Positions 47,849 to 59,965 of a stretch of DNA of 64,000 nt are shown piece after piece (positions within the stretch are counted from its first letter, which is position 1; each line of letters opens with the position of its first letter). The notes beneath the pieces are model-generated. The model was not told the DNA's origin. It saw only the letters and a list, made by a program, of their open reading frames with translations, and made no database searches. Source of the stretch: Amyloporia xantha. Its lineage: Eukaryota; Basidiomycota; Agaricomycetes; Polyporales; Adustoporiaceae. Location: NCBI GenBank assembly GCA_036971615.1, contig JAYKKR010000006.1:1798001-1862000 (forward strand), in the 5' to 3' direction. The translations under genes were made by a program, and so were the position numbers.

Positions 47849-49207
47849 CTACCCCCAACGACTCCGCTTCTCACCCCTCCCAAAGCCACTTCCCAATACT
47901 CCACCGCGCCCATGCATACCACGTGCACTGGGGCGAGAGGAAATCCCTGTCGAGGATTTTTGAGGGGATATAGCAGGTGTTGTGAAATTTATCTGCACCC
48001 GCTTTGCATTGCTACTGCCTTGCGTCTGTTCTGAACGAGTCTTCTGGTGCTCGGCTTTGCAACGGTGGCGTCGAGTTCAGGTCCAGGCCAGGATGAGACA
48101 GTCACAGGATAGACACCAGAATAAGGATCAAGCCAAAGGGCAGGCAGTTGAGCCGATAATGATGTAGGTTAAGTCGTAATGGACGGTGGCGATGCGTTTA
48201 AGTAGTATGATCGGGTGTCAGTTCAACGATATCGCAAGATCCAGTAAGTAGAAAGTACGCCTTAGTATGAAGAAAGGTGCAGGCCATTTGTACAAACGCG
48301 AACGTACCGATCCGATCTGCGTACCAATCCTCTTGTAACTCGTTGAGATCCCATACGCGTGGCGGAAAGTTGCTCGCACGTTCATCGACGTCGACAAATT
48401 CCACTAATTTTGTGTAGAGATGAGGATTTCGAAACGAACGATTCGACATGAGCGAGTCATTGAAGTGCTTCGGATTGATAAGATCCTTCTTCAAGGCTAA
48501 GAACTCGAGAAGTTTGGCCTAGAACCATGCCGAAGTTAAGACAATATCCACTATCAAGTAACACCACTTGGGCTGACCTCCAAAATCGGATCACAAGATT
48601 CATCCGACTGCGGGGGGATGCCCCAATCATCGACTTCGGGAATAGGTGGAGGCCGCAGCAGAGTCCGTATACGTGTTGATTCGTCTTCCAGCTGTGCGTC
48701 GTCTTCCAACGAGATAAGCGAGGCGGATTCAGGTAAACCTATGATCTGGTCGTCTCGTGGAATATGAACACTAGCATCGGTTCCCGCGGAGTCAATCTCG
48801 AGACGGGCCCGTGGGCGTGGTTTTGTATGTGCTGGTCGTCGAATAATCACTTGAGGAATCGCTGATGCAAGCGTGCGAGCTACGGCAGAGCGGATGACAG
48901 AGTTGTCGAAGTGCGGGATACCGCAGTGTAGAGGCAGACTCACATTCTATCGTTGTGTCAGGAAGACCTTTGAACGAGTTATCCTGACCGAAGCGGAAAA
49001 AGGGAGCAGACAGGGAAACCAGAGCAAGATGATGGGACGGTGAAATTTCTCACATCGAGGCCACCCTGGATTGCTTGGGACTTAGGAACACTGGAAACGT
49101 CTTCATGATCACTTTGCGAGTCATCTCCGTAAGCGACAAGCCCTGAAGGCATTGCATTAGTCTCAACTTAGCCAGTGGGAGTTATCCTTACCTTGTATCA
49201 TGGTCAT
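47849..49207 (-). CDS. SAP30BP: SAP30BP/HCNGP-family transcription and splicing regulator, 279 aa
   Basis: The family is nuclear; human SAP30BP interacts with SAP30 of the Sin3 deacetylase complex and is also linked to splicing. Exons 49207-49192, 49142-49054, 48983-48968, 48879-48578, 48518-48308 and 48054-47849 sum to 840 nt. The N-terminus [15 protein letters not shown] is the standard start of the family. Then come [14 protein letters not shown], a central [14 protein letters not shown] motif, and the HCNGP domain: [47 protein letters not shown]. The end, [10 protein letters not shown], is typical. Exon 3 is only 16 nt. The acceptor of intron 3 is uncertain because three AG sites keep frame. 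The last intron is 253 nt, long for this genome. The start could be the second ATG, two codons later. No single frame covers the gene. Confidence 0.88.
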
Positions 49208-49689
49208 CAATAAAATACCCGAGCGAGAGGTGCACAAGTCAAACCGGGTGAATAGGTGTGAATCTAAGTAAGTACTATACAAGCAAGCTCAATTTTCTCA
49301 CGGGGGATAAAGAAGACGTCTCATTGGCTGAGACGCACCCTTCACCTAAATAGGAAGCTCGCGATCCCGTGCATGAGACACCGCGGTCGGGATCCGTTGT
49401 TCGAAAGCTGAACTCCTTCCTAACATTTTCCGTCGCTGATAACATTATCCAAAGAAGGACAATTTATTGATTCTGGGTCCGAACATAGGTTGACTGGCCA
49501 ATCACAGGCCGTTCTGCAGGATGTTCAAATCCCGAAAACACCAAAAGTCTGTGGTCAGACTCATCAGGAAAAACCTCCTAGTGTAATTTATGAGGAATGT
49601 ACCGTAATGTAGCTAAATTTCAGACAATAGATGACATTATCTCCATTCCGGCCATTATCCAGAATTACCTTCTATTGTTGCAGATTCTA
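49208..49689. other. intergenic region
   Basis: It should contain the promoter of the SAP30BP gene. I see no gene or repeat in it. Confidence 0.5.
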
Positions 49690-51190
49690 GCGTCTCCGAA
49701 GTTCGGTCCTGAACCTAGGTCCGAACCCCGAACCCGTGAACCGGACCTGAGGTTCAGGTCCGGTCCACATTCGGCGTTCGGTCTGGGGGTTGGCCGCTGG
49801 GTTCGGTCCGCGGTTCGGGGCTTGCAGCGCTTTGCCCGAATGCGGCGCGAACACGTCCGAACCGAGAACCTAGTTAGGAAACTCAATTGATCTGATCAAG
49901 ATCAACCTGCCCTCTCCAGACAATCATCCTCGACGGCTCCTCCCGACGACCACCCTCCAACGCTATCGCATCGACCCCACGCTCACCCCACACCTCTCAC
50001 CTGACCGCGGCACCCCCGGTCCCCATCTGTGCCATCAACACTACCAAATGACGCATCATCCGCACACGCGTCAGGCGCTACGACACCAGCGACGGCGGTT
50101 TCAGCCAGCACCCACTGCCGACGACGGCGTCAGGTCTGCGAGCAACAACAAAAAGCCGGCGCTGCACGTCGCTGGCACTTGCGCTCGCAATCGAGCAACC
50201 TTCATCCGTTCAACCTCACGGAGACCACCTGAAGCCTGCAACAACACGACACAACGGCCGCCGCGCGCAGACACGGCTGGTGATAGCGGCGCAGCAAATA
50301 GTACGTACCCAAACCTGTTCCCATCGCTGGCCCCGCCCCACAGTGCGCCTTACGGCATGTCCGCCCTTGCACACATTCTGCGAATTGTGTACGACGTCCT
50401 GCACGTGCGCACGAACGCAGCTAGATGCAACGGCCCACTCATCTTTGTTAACACCTATCTCTCCTAGCACCCTAACTCAAGAACAAACTATCTGAATTGT
50501 GTGTTGTCGGTACACGTGGCACAACCAACGTCGGGCAAGGAACCTCAAGGGCACATAGCCACTATTGAGCTTGGGCGCAGCTACTAGTGTGAGCTCCAAA
50601 GGTACGTGCACAAGAATACTAATTGTATTGTTGTCAAGCTGATCTCGCCTGCCACGCGACTGCAGTGATTTTGAAGGGGAGTGATGTGCCGCTGGTGGGG
50701 CCGGCGGTGGGGATAAATGTGGGTGTGCAGCAGGCTGAGGAGTTTAACGGTGGACGTTCACAGCCATCTGAATGTCCATGAAGCTGGGGACAATGCGACA
50801 GTGTGTTGTCTGCATTTGGCTGATGGACGCACTGTTCAATGGCATACTACAGCAGCTGGACCGCAGTGTGTGAGTGGATGAACAGACATGTAATCATGCT
50901 TTGGGCCTCTTGCTCATGGATGATAGTACATTTACCCGGACAGGTAGTATTACTACAATGCAGATCTGTACAGTAGACTACTATAAAATGAACAAAACAT
51001 GCCAATTTAGAGAATCACAGGTTCAGAAGGTTCGAACCAGTTATGAACCTGAACTGAACCTGCTGAACCGGTTCAGCAGGTTTGGTTCAGGTTCAGGTTC
51101 AGGTTCAGGTTCAGGTTCAGGTTCAGGTTCAGGTATATGCATGCAGGTTCAGTTCAGGGTTCGGCCAAAATACCTGCCGAACTGAACTGA
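49690..51190. mobile_element. possible DNA transposon bordered by GGTTC-type subterminal repeats
   Basis: Clusters of GGTTCGG, GGTTCAGG and their complements fill 49690-49880 and return at 51020-51195, ending in AACTGAACTGAACTGAAC. The two clusters contain hairpins: ACCGGACCTGA/TCAGGTCCGGT at 49740-49764 and a 25-bp stem at 51045-51094. Such subterminal arrays around about 1.1 kb of other DNA resemble hAT-like elements. The interior has only short frames; no BED finger, DDE motif or dimerisation domain could be shown. No target duplication was found, so the boundaries are approximate. Confidence 0.4.
51084..51131. repeat. hexanucleotide microsatellite (GGTTCA)8
   Basis: Eight perfect copies of GGTTCA follow directly on the right arm of a 25-bp hairpin (51045-51094). 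It translates as a Gly/Ser run in one frame, but this is a property of the repeat, not a gene. Confidence 0.92.
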
Positions 51191-51949
51191 ACTGAACTTA
51201 GGAGACGCTAGCAGATTCTGCGGTCCCCCTCCCAAAAAACACAGTCTGTGGACGTGCTAAGCTCTCACTGAGATAAGGGTGCGCACCCAATTTGGGTGCA
51301 AATCACGAGGTGTATATTGCTAAGCATAGTCCGACGAGGCAGTGGGATTAACAGACGTAGATAAGCTATGGAAAGCGATGAGAGCAGAGTTCAAATATTG
51401 AGATGAGAGAAAAACAAAGAGCGGTGATGCAGTGCAAAAACGAAAGGTGCGATATGAGAAAAGATAAGAGTCTGAAGGAGTGGGCGAGAGCCCAGAGGGC
51501 TGTCCGACATGACGAGCGCGTTCCACATGCTGCAGGGGAGACCGCGGTGAGCAGCGATGGGTGGTATGGGCCATAAGGGTGTGGCGGGTGGGCCCAGGCC
51601 AGTCATCACTGTGTGCGGGAAAGAAAGCGGCTCGTCGTGTCCAGGGATTGCTTGGCGGTATTCCAGTCAAAAGATGAGTGATGTTTCTTGCTTTGACTGA
51701 GATAGTAGAAGAAAACGAGTGTTGGTAATGAACGAGGCGGAGGGAATTCTTGAAGGAAGGTTGAAGGTGAACAGGAGAAAACAGGGGAACGGGTATGCGT
51801 GAGTGTTTGATGTGGCGATGCACCGAGCGCTTGTCAGATGGGGGATGAGAACGGGTGCATAGATAAGGCATTGGAGGTTCTCAGCCATTGTCCTTCTTGA
51901 TATCTCTCTCCAGTGTTTCCCATCAGTACTTTTGACATGCACTGACGTC
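51191..51949. other. intergenic, no supportable gene
   Basis: The longest frame (minus strand, 51320-51871) has no known domain and competes with other frames in the same DNA. Confidence 0.4.
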
Positions 51950-51986
51950 CTGACAGCCCTAACAAAATTTATGTTAGGGCCGTCAG
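51950..51986. repeat. 15-bp stem hairpin
   Basis: CTGACAGCCCTAACA and TGTTAGGGCCGTCAG pair with one mismatch around a 7-base loop AAATTTA. TGTTAGGG on the right arm also resembles an LTR start. It could be a transposon end or a target scar. Confidence 0.6.
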
Positions 51987-52058
51987 ACCCATCAGACCCA
52001 ACAGATAGTTAGTTTCTGTCATCGTGAATATGACAATTACGATTGTGAATGCAACATA

Positions 52059-54223
52059 CACCAACTTATGTATACCTGATGTACCAGACAGTGGATAAGC
52101 CCCCAGACCTGTTATGCACCAGACAGGCTATCTGCCTGCACCCTGGTGCATCAGGTGCAGGGTGCTATATAGGGCAGGAGTAGTGTGACAGTAGCTGGTA
52201 TTGTATGGCTTACAAATCAGGCCGAAAGCGGAAATACACATTAATTCTATAACAAATGTGTATAATTCAAACTCAGCCAGTATGTAAGCATCCAAATAAG
52301 GAAGGTGGGCATGTATAGGCTCATTTTGATGCTTGCAATGGTGGCTATTAGAATCTGCTGCTTATAATGGATTCTAATGAAACATATTACTATTGTATAC
52401 CATTAGAATGCTTACAAATGGGGCTATTCAAATATTGTAACAAAAATTGTATTCATTCAGGCTGATAGAAGCTTGTATTGAATGCCACTGGTATATACCA
52501 TTAGAAAGCTTATAAATGGGGCTATTCAAATATTGTAATGAAAATTGTATTGGTCCAGGCTAATAAAATTTTGTATTGGATGTATGCTTGTTATATATCA
52601 ATAAAATGCAAAAAATGGGTCAATTCACAAAATGGGATTGACAGGTGCAGGCAAATGTGGATTTCACATATTGGCCTCATATGCTTGTATGCTTGTAATC
52701 CTGGGCTTGTGAGCCTTTTCACTGATCACCCAGCCCATATGGAGCAATACAGATGCTGTATAACCATTTTCAGCCAAAATAAATTTCATACGCACCGCGT
52801 TTGAAAACATATTTTGTGTTTTCTGACTTAAGTAAGCGAGCTATGGTGCTCAAACAAATTTTCCCATATCACTGGAGTGATGGTCTACGACTTTCATTTA
52901 TACCATATATGGTAATTTTCACTTTTGGAAAACACTATCTGGGCCCGCAGGGCATATAGGTACACGGGACAGACATATAGAGGGTGTAATAGTCATCAAA
53001 CTATGTCTAGATAAGTCTATAACATGTGTCTGACATGAGTCTGACATGAGTCTTAATTGGTCTTACATGAGTCTTACACAAGTTTCACCACTCTTGTTCT
53101 GTGCGCACTTCAGTCACTCATATCCTAGTATCAGTGTACACACAAATCAGTGTATACTCAATGTGTACAAAGTGATTGAACAGAACAAGAGTGGTGAAAC
53201 TTGTGTAAGACTCATGTAAGACCAATTAAGACTCATGTCAGACTCATGTCAGACACATGTTATAGACTTATCTAGACATAGTTTGATGACTATTACACCC
53301 TCTATATGTCTGTCCCGTGTACCTATATGCCCTGCGGGCCCAGATAGTGTTTTCCAAAAGTGAAAATTACCATATATGGTATAAATGAAAGTCATAGACC
53401 ATCACTCCAGTGATATGGGAAAATTTGTTTGAGCACCATAGCTCGCTTACTTAAGTCAGAAAACACAAAATATGTTTTCAAACGCGGTGCGTATGAAATT
53501 TATTTTGGCTGAAAATGGTTATACAGCATCTGTATTGCTCCATATGGGCTGGGTGATCAGTGAAAAGGCTCACAAGCCCAGGATTACAAGCATACAAGCA
53601 TATGAGGCCAATATGTGAAATCCACATTTGCCTGCACCTGTCAATCCCATTTTGTGAATTGACCCATTTTTTGCATTTTATTGATATATAACAAGCATAC
53701 ATCCAATACAAAATTTTATTAGCCTGGACCAATACAATTTTCATTACAATATTTGAATAGCCCCATTTATAAGCTTTCTAATGGTATATACCAGTGGCAT
53801 TCAATACAAGCTTCTATCAGCCTGAATGAATACAATTTTTGTTACAATATTTGAATAGCCCCATTTGTAAGCATTCTAATGGTATACAATAGTAATATGT
53901 TTCATTAGAATCCATTATAAGCAGCAGATTCTAATAGCCACCATTGCAAGCATCAAAATGAGCCTATACATGCCCACCTTCCTTATTTGGATGCTTACAT
54001 ACTGGCTGAGTTTGAATTATACACATTTGTTATAGAATTAATGTGTATTTCCGCTTTCGGCCTGATTTGTAAGCCATACAATACCAGCTACTGTCACACT
54101 ACTCCTGCCCTATATAGCACCCTGCACCTGATGCACCAGGGTGCAGGCAGATAGCCTGTCTGGTGCATAACAGGTCTGGGGGCTTATCCACTGTCTGGTA
54201 CATCAGGTATACATAAGTTGGTG
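52059..54223. mobile_element. 2,165-bp near-perfect palindrome (1,044-bp inverted arms, 77-bp centre)
   Basis: The left arm 52059-53102 and the right arm 53180-54223 are inverse copies with outer ends CACCAACTTATG. In the parts compared I found a single difference (C/T near 52890 against 53392). The same 88-codon frame therefore appears at 52538-52804 (plus) and 53478-53744 (minus); it has no known domain. The centre at 53103-53179 is itself rich in small inverted repeats (GTGTACAC, GTGTATAC). The right end cuts the gypsy reverse transcriptase at 54223/54224, but the left flank is not gypsy sequence. No target duplication is seen. It fits a foldback-type element or an inverted duplication. 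Confidence 0.85.
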
Positions 54224-57200
54224 GGACTGATAGGCCAGGTGACACTTTCCTGGAGACAAGGTGATACCGGCTTGTTCTATAGCGAGGAAGACCGAGTCGA
54301 GATGCTTGACATGATCTTCAAACGAAGTAGAATACACCACAATATCATTGATGTATACTAGAGCAAATATCCGTAGAAATGGTGCCAGTATGTTCTGCAT
54401 GACCCTCTGGAAGACACTCGGACCGTTCCTAAAACCGAAAGGCATACGACGGAATTGGTGGAGACCGCGGTGAGTCCGAAAGGCGGTCTTCTCCTTATCC
54501 TTGTCTGCCATTTCTAACTGAGTAAAACCGGAGAGCGCATTGAGAGTCGACAGCCATTGAGCACCGGTAAGGGCTTGTAGAATGTCCTCCTGTTTGGGTA
54601 GAGGAAACTCATCCGGTATTACTTGGTCATTCAACTTTCAAAAATCAATGACCATCCTTGGTTTCCCATTTCGGTATACGATAAATGCTGGAGCGCCCCA
54701 GGGGCTCTTAGAGGGTTCGATTACTCCCAGTTCTAGCCAAGTATCCATCTGCTTATCCATAACTTCACGCTTAGCCGGGGATGAAGGAAACGGAGGAAGG
54801 GAGACTGGGGTAGAATTCGGTTTCAATGGTACTTCAACCTTAGCGTTGTAATGTCCTAGCTGTCCATTGAGGCTGAACGCTAGCTTATGCTTTAGGACCA
54901 CTTGTTCCAAAACCGAACGCTGGGAGTCCGATACATGGCTGCTGAAATCGACTTCTTTAAGAAGCTGAGACTCGTCGATAATCTCTTCTGGGGGCTTGCC
55001 GGTCTTAGGTCCGCCTTCCAACAGTTCCGTAGATGAAGGGTCTTCTACGGTGTCCTTTCCTCGACTGGTGATTAGGTCTTGAACGGAGCTGGAGACCGTC
55101 TGCCCTTGAACTAGGTGACTAAGGACGTCTATCGACCCGTTACTCTCTATTAATAAACGAATAAACCGAGCATGGGTTACCACCTTAGTCCAGGCGGTCT
55201 TACCCATGGTTTCTGGTCGGTCTAGCCATTTATTCGGGTCGAAGGCCTTGCCAAGGACCTGACCTGAAGGAATAACCATAGGATGTTTGCTGAAGTTGGC
55301 GACATGTAGCGCTGGTCTCTCAGAAGAGATGAACGAGTCCGTGGTTGCAAATACGTCGTCCATATTCTTATGCGTTTGAAAAGACCGTTCCACAAATAAA
55401 GTCTTCAAGTTGTCTTCAAAGGGCGCGTAGACCGATACTAACTTAGAAGATTCAGGAGGGATGATAACCATTTGCCTGGCTCGGACTAAGTTATCTTGAG
55501 ACCGAGAGCGTTGTTGACGCTTTCGTCGCTGATTCTTCTTATGCAGTCTCGTCCTCCCCGTGTGGTCTCGCGATCCAATGAAGACCTTGAAGGCTTGTCC
55601 ATGGTCGTCCGTAAGAGAAGAAGTCGAATTCTCCACCTCTACGGAGATGCCAGTGTCCGCGAACTGTATAGCGGTCTTACCGTCTTGCCTCAAGACCGAA
55701 AGTGAGTATTGGTCCGCGAAGTCGTTGCCTAAAATGAAAGGGGTCGTCATTCCTTTAACGACATAAGCCTCGACGTTCATTTTAATGGACCGCTCCTCGG
55801 TCTTGAAGATCAAGTCGATAGGAACATAACCGGAAATCTTAGCTCGCCCAGTGACCTGTACCAAGTTGATCTTCTGGCCCGCCTTGATTTTGGGAGGATG
55901 TATCATCGCCTCTAAACACTTTGCAGAGATGAGAGTAATGTCTGATCCCGAGTCGATGATGATATCCTGCATTTCGACCTCTCGGTCTCCTAAAAATCCG
56001 CGAGCCTTTGTAGCCTTTGATCCAAGGAAGGAACAACCGGGCGGTCTAGCAAGGTGTTTACGAAGTTCTAAGACCGGCTGGTTATCTAGGGAAACTGGCC
56101 CTTGGAAAAGAGACCGAAGGTTCTTAGTAGCTAGACGTCGACTGCGTCGTAAAGGAGGAGGAGCTGGGCGTGCGCTATAAACCGTGACGGATTTAGTTTC
56201 CTGAGTAGCCGAGGGGACTGCCTCTCCCTCCAGGGCCGTACCTGCTGCTTCGGTCTTGCTAGGCTGAGCAAGATATACAGAAGGTTCGGTAGACTGGAGG
56301 GATTTACGAAAATCCTGCTCGGTCTCCGATTCGACGTCTGACAATCCTAAGTAAGCGATCTCATAGTCCTCCTCTGCGCGTAGCTCCTCTTCAGAAAGCT
56401 GGATAAAATTGGTTCGAGCAAACCGCTGTCCTTGTCGAGCGTGCTTGCATTCGTTGTCCCAGTGGAAAGGACTATCACAGTGCCGACAAGGTCGCTTGCC
56501 TAATTCCTGCGGAGTTTTACGAAGCTTAGACCGGTTGGAATCGTCTCGAGGAAACTTGGGTGGAGACCGGTTAGGAGTAGTGGAGTCCGCGGCATTAGAA
56601 CGTGAATCCCTAAACCAATTTCGTCGGTCTTCAAAGGAGGGTTTCAACGGCTCCTTTGAATCAGTACCAAGACCAACAAGGGTTTCTTCATAGTACTTAA
56701 TGGCGTTCTGAAGATCGACGACCTTAGCATATAGGTGAGGGGATAGAACGGTGTTCCACATGACCGGGGCTCCGTCAAGGATTTCACCAACCAATTCGGT
56801 TTCAGTGTAATCATATACGAATTCGAGCAGTTCCAACTTGCGAATGTAATACTCAGAAGGCAATTCCCTCTGATTTCCGCTGTCTTGGTATCGGGCACGG
56901 TTGGCCTTAGACTTTTGTCGGTCTAACCAAGCCTTGTTCATGTAGTGCTTTCCAATAGCTTTCCGCAAGGAGGTCCACCCTTTCTGAATGCGTTCTCGTT
57001 CATAACCAGGAAGCGAGAAATACCAGTTTTCCGCATGAGACCGAAGACGCCTAGGTACGACGGATCCAAGCTGTTTGGCTATCATGGAAGATCCTTCAGC
57101 TATTTGATTGACCTTCATAATCCATCGAGCTAGAGTCTCGGTATCCCCGTCCCAAGTGGGTACTACATCAATTTTCAGCTTGAGATCAAACCGAGGGACC

Positions 57201-58462
57201 TCTGCTGGTCTAGGATCATCGCTGTCTGAGTTGGAATTCTTCGGTTTTCGTTTCGAAGGAATAGGACCCGTCGGTTTCTTGGGAGGTCCGGTCGGTTTCT
57301 CATCATCTGAAGAGTCTGACGGATCGCTGGGATCATCTCCAGGAAACCGTCTCATACGCGGTATTCCCCCTTTACCGAATAATTCCGTGATGCGGCGACC
57401 ATGCCTGGCGGGCTCTGCTCGCTTCTTCTTGGCCTTCTCCTTCATTCCCGGGATCCTTGAGGTTGGGTCTTGATCCTCGTCGTGAGGGGGTTCTTCAGCC
57501 TCGGATTCTTGAGGAGCGGGAGCGGTGTCTACTAGAGCGGTTTCAGTCGGTCTTGCGCTATCCTCCATATGAGGCGGCTTGGGTCGGTTAGAAAACGGAG
57601 TTCGTCGAAGAGCGGAAGAAACAGTAGGGACCTCTGCTGGAGTTGTTGGTCTTGCGCTTCGAACTGACACATTACTATGCCGACTAGATACTCGGGGAGG
57701 TGTCTCATCCTCATCCTCATCGGGTACTACCTTCTGACGAATCCCTAACACCCTTCCTAGAAACAACAGAAAGGTCTCGACCTCCGCTCTGTATGCTACT
57801 CCTAAAATCTGGAAATCGTTGACTGAATAAACCACCTCCTTGGACAGTCCTGTTTTGTCGAACTTAGGGAAAGGAGGAGGAGTAGAACCGCAAGCCTGAA
57901 TGCGGTTTCCGTAGGTATAAGTAAGCTTTCCGAGTAAAGCGTTAAGCTTATTATAAAGATTGAGGTCTGGACATACTCCTATAATATCGTTATTGGAGGA
58001 GTATAGAATAGGGTTGCGTAACAGTTGGTCTAGTAGATCTATTTCCTTATACCAATACCGACTCTCAGTTCGAGATAGGTGCGTGCCATCGCGACCGTCT
58101 GGAAGAGTGTAAGGGGCGCGCTTTAAGTATTCTTGAGCTAGCAGGGTTGCATCGTACCTACGGCCAAATACTGCACCAAGTGGTCCGTCGGTGTTAGCAA
58201 GGTCGCGCAAAGCATTGGTTATCGGAAATTCCAAGGGGACCGAATTTACGTTGGTAAACCGTACTGAATCGACCGGTCTTGCTCCTTTGACGGCGACAAG
58301 GTCGGTCTCGAATAGTGATTGATCCACGAGTTCCTCGTCTTCTTCGGAATTGTTTTCCCTAGGAGATAAACCTGGAAGGGGATGATCCGCTGGGTCATCT
58401 CGGTCTTGAAGACCTTGCTGATAAGAGGCGGCATCCTCGCTTCCTACTGCTACAAAGGACAT
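54224..58462 (-). pseudogene. gypsy gag-pol polyprotein with nonsense and active-site mutations
   Basis: The frame starts at ATG 58462. Gag is about residues 430-610 (ENWYFSLPGYERERI). The CX2CX4HX4C knuckle CRHCDSPFHWDNEC is near residue 655 and the protease motif IIDSGSD near 835. The frame ends at TGA 54640-54638, where the family normally has Arg; CGA to TGA is a single C-to-T change. The same frame then continues as reverse transcriptase. Both catalytic Asp positions seen read Asn: NALSG at 54541-54539 and YIND at 54349-54347 (GAT to AAT, G-to-A changes). The rest of the frame is open, so the element decayed recently by a few transitions. Enzyme activity is very unlikely. Confidence 0.88.
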
Positions 58463-58537
58463 TGACGTTGTTAGTGAATCTATACTGAAGGAAATGTGAG
58501 TAACTTTTCAAAAGGAAGTTCCCAGTGCATCCACCAA

Positions 58538-59585
58538 TGTTAAGAACCAGGGTAGTACTAGTACCTAAGCTTGTATACCGGTAACGGATAGGATAATAAG
58601 AATACTTAGACTGTATACTTGAGTCCTAATGGCTAGTTAGGAGTGGAATGCCGGTATACCAAGTAAGGAGTATAAGACTGAAGGGTCTTATGTTAGAGAT
58701 GGGCGTGAGCCTAAGGGTATCGCTCAAGACCGAAGGTCGTTAGGTTAAGACCGACTTAGAGAGATACCGCTTATGTTCACGCAGAGATAAGGTTTAAAGG
58801 TAGAACTTCCTAAACAAAGATAACTCAAATCCTTCGCAAGTATTGTTGCCAGACCAAGGGCTTTAGGTAGCGAAGCAATACCGAAGACCGCTACTTAGCG
58901 CGAAGCTATAAGTAGTTTGTCAAGTCTGGGATAGATCTCTTTACCAGCGCGTAGCTATGGTAAGATCTACAATGATATGTGAAGGAGACAAGGTCTCGTT
59001 GTGCTAAGAGCTCAGAGGTAAAATAGATTGCTGGAAACCGAAGACCGTCGGTCTTCTTAAATACAAGTGAGAAATGCTAGAACCTTCTAAACACGCGTAG
59101 TCCGTACTTCTACAATACACTGCCCAATACCTGTGTACCTATTGTTCTCTACGCACCGCCTGGAATACTCATTGAGACCGCGCTGCTATCCTCGTGTGGC
59201 GGAGTGGCGCACCTCGGGCATTCATCGGTCTTGCCTCGGTCTTCCTCGATCCATAACGTGAGATCGGTCCGCTCTCCGTAGGTCGGATCGTGCTACCGGT
59301 CCTCGAGGTGTTTCACGGGACTCGACCTCTCACGCGAAGTGTGGGCATTTGTGGGTCCCGAGGATCCGCTTTCTCTAAGAAGGAAATGGAGGACTACCCG
59401 TTGAGCGGGAGACCGAGTCATAGTCCCAATAAGTATCGGTTTCACACGCAAAGTATAGGTGCTCGCGGGTCCCGATGATCCGCGCGGTCTTGAAGGGTAG
59501 TGAAGGACTACCCGTTGATGGAAGACCGAGTCCTTTCTTGGAAAGAACTCGATTATAAGAAGGCCACGTCGGTATATCCATAACA
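58538..59585 (-). repeat. 5' LTR of the gypsy element, 1,048 bp
   Basis: On the minus strand it begins TGTTATGGATAT and ends TTCTTAACA, giving perfect 5-bp terminal inverted repeats TGTTA...TAACA. It is followed at once by TTGGTGGATGCACTGGG, a plausible primer-binding site. GACCG-rich words recur through the LTR and the gag region. The partner LTR is absent. Confidence 0.75.
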
Positions 59586-59965
59586 CTATCTGTGCTACTT
59601 GTTTTATCGCCAGAACAAAATGATTTTGTTGTTCGCTCTCACATCTCCCTGATCACACCGGCTATCTGTTCCACTCTACGTCTTTCAATAGGTAATGTCG
59701 TATGCTTCCCGCACAACTCTTACTCACATTACAATTCATATTGTGCTCTAGATTACGTCTGCCACCCGTCAATTACTGATCAACTAGCGTCAGAGATCCC
59801 TTAGGTAACGTCGTCATTACTTTCAATATTCCCTGTCGCTCACTTGTTTCATGGACTTATCCGATTGAACCGCTCAAACCATCATCCAATTGAATCCCTC
59901 GAATCATCAGCTTCACTGTCGACAGGTACGCTACTGCTACATTCAAGTGTATACAACAAGAACCC
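59586..59965. other. intergenic region
   Basis: Flank of the gypsy LTR and 3' region of the following minus-strand gene. No feature seen. Confidence 0.4.

Larger units (their letters stand above)
54224..59585 (-). mobile_element. Ty3/gypsy LTR retrotransposon, truncated inside reverse transcriptase
   Basis: On the minus strand the order is LTR (59585-58538), a short leader, gag, zinc knuckle, aspartic protease and reverse transcriptase, which is cut off by the palindrome at 54223. RNase H, integrase and the second LTR are missing from the window. Reverse transcriptase directly after protease with PFGFRNGPSVFQ and FEDHVKHLDSVF identifies the Ty3/gypsy group. Confidence 0.93.

Noticed and set aside
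51084..51131. Repeat array considered as CRISPR
   Set aside because: It is a direct 6-bp microsatellite without spacers, in a eukaryotic genome.
52538..52804. 88-codon frame repeated identically at 53478-53744 on the other strand
   Set aside because: The duplication follows from the palindrome; no domain or codon-use evidence for a gene.
57108..57473. 121-codon plus-strand frame
   Set aside because: It is antisense to the gypsy gag region.
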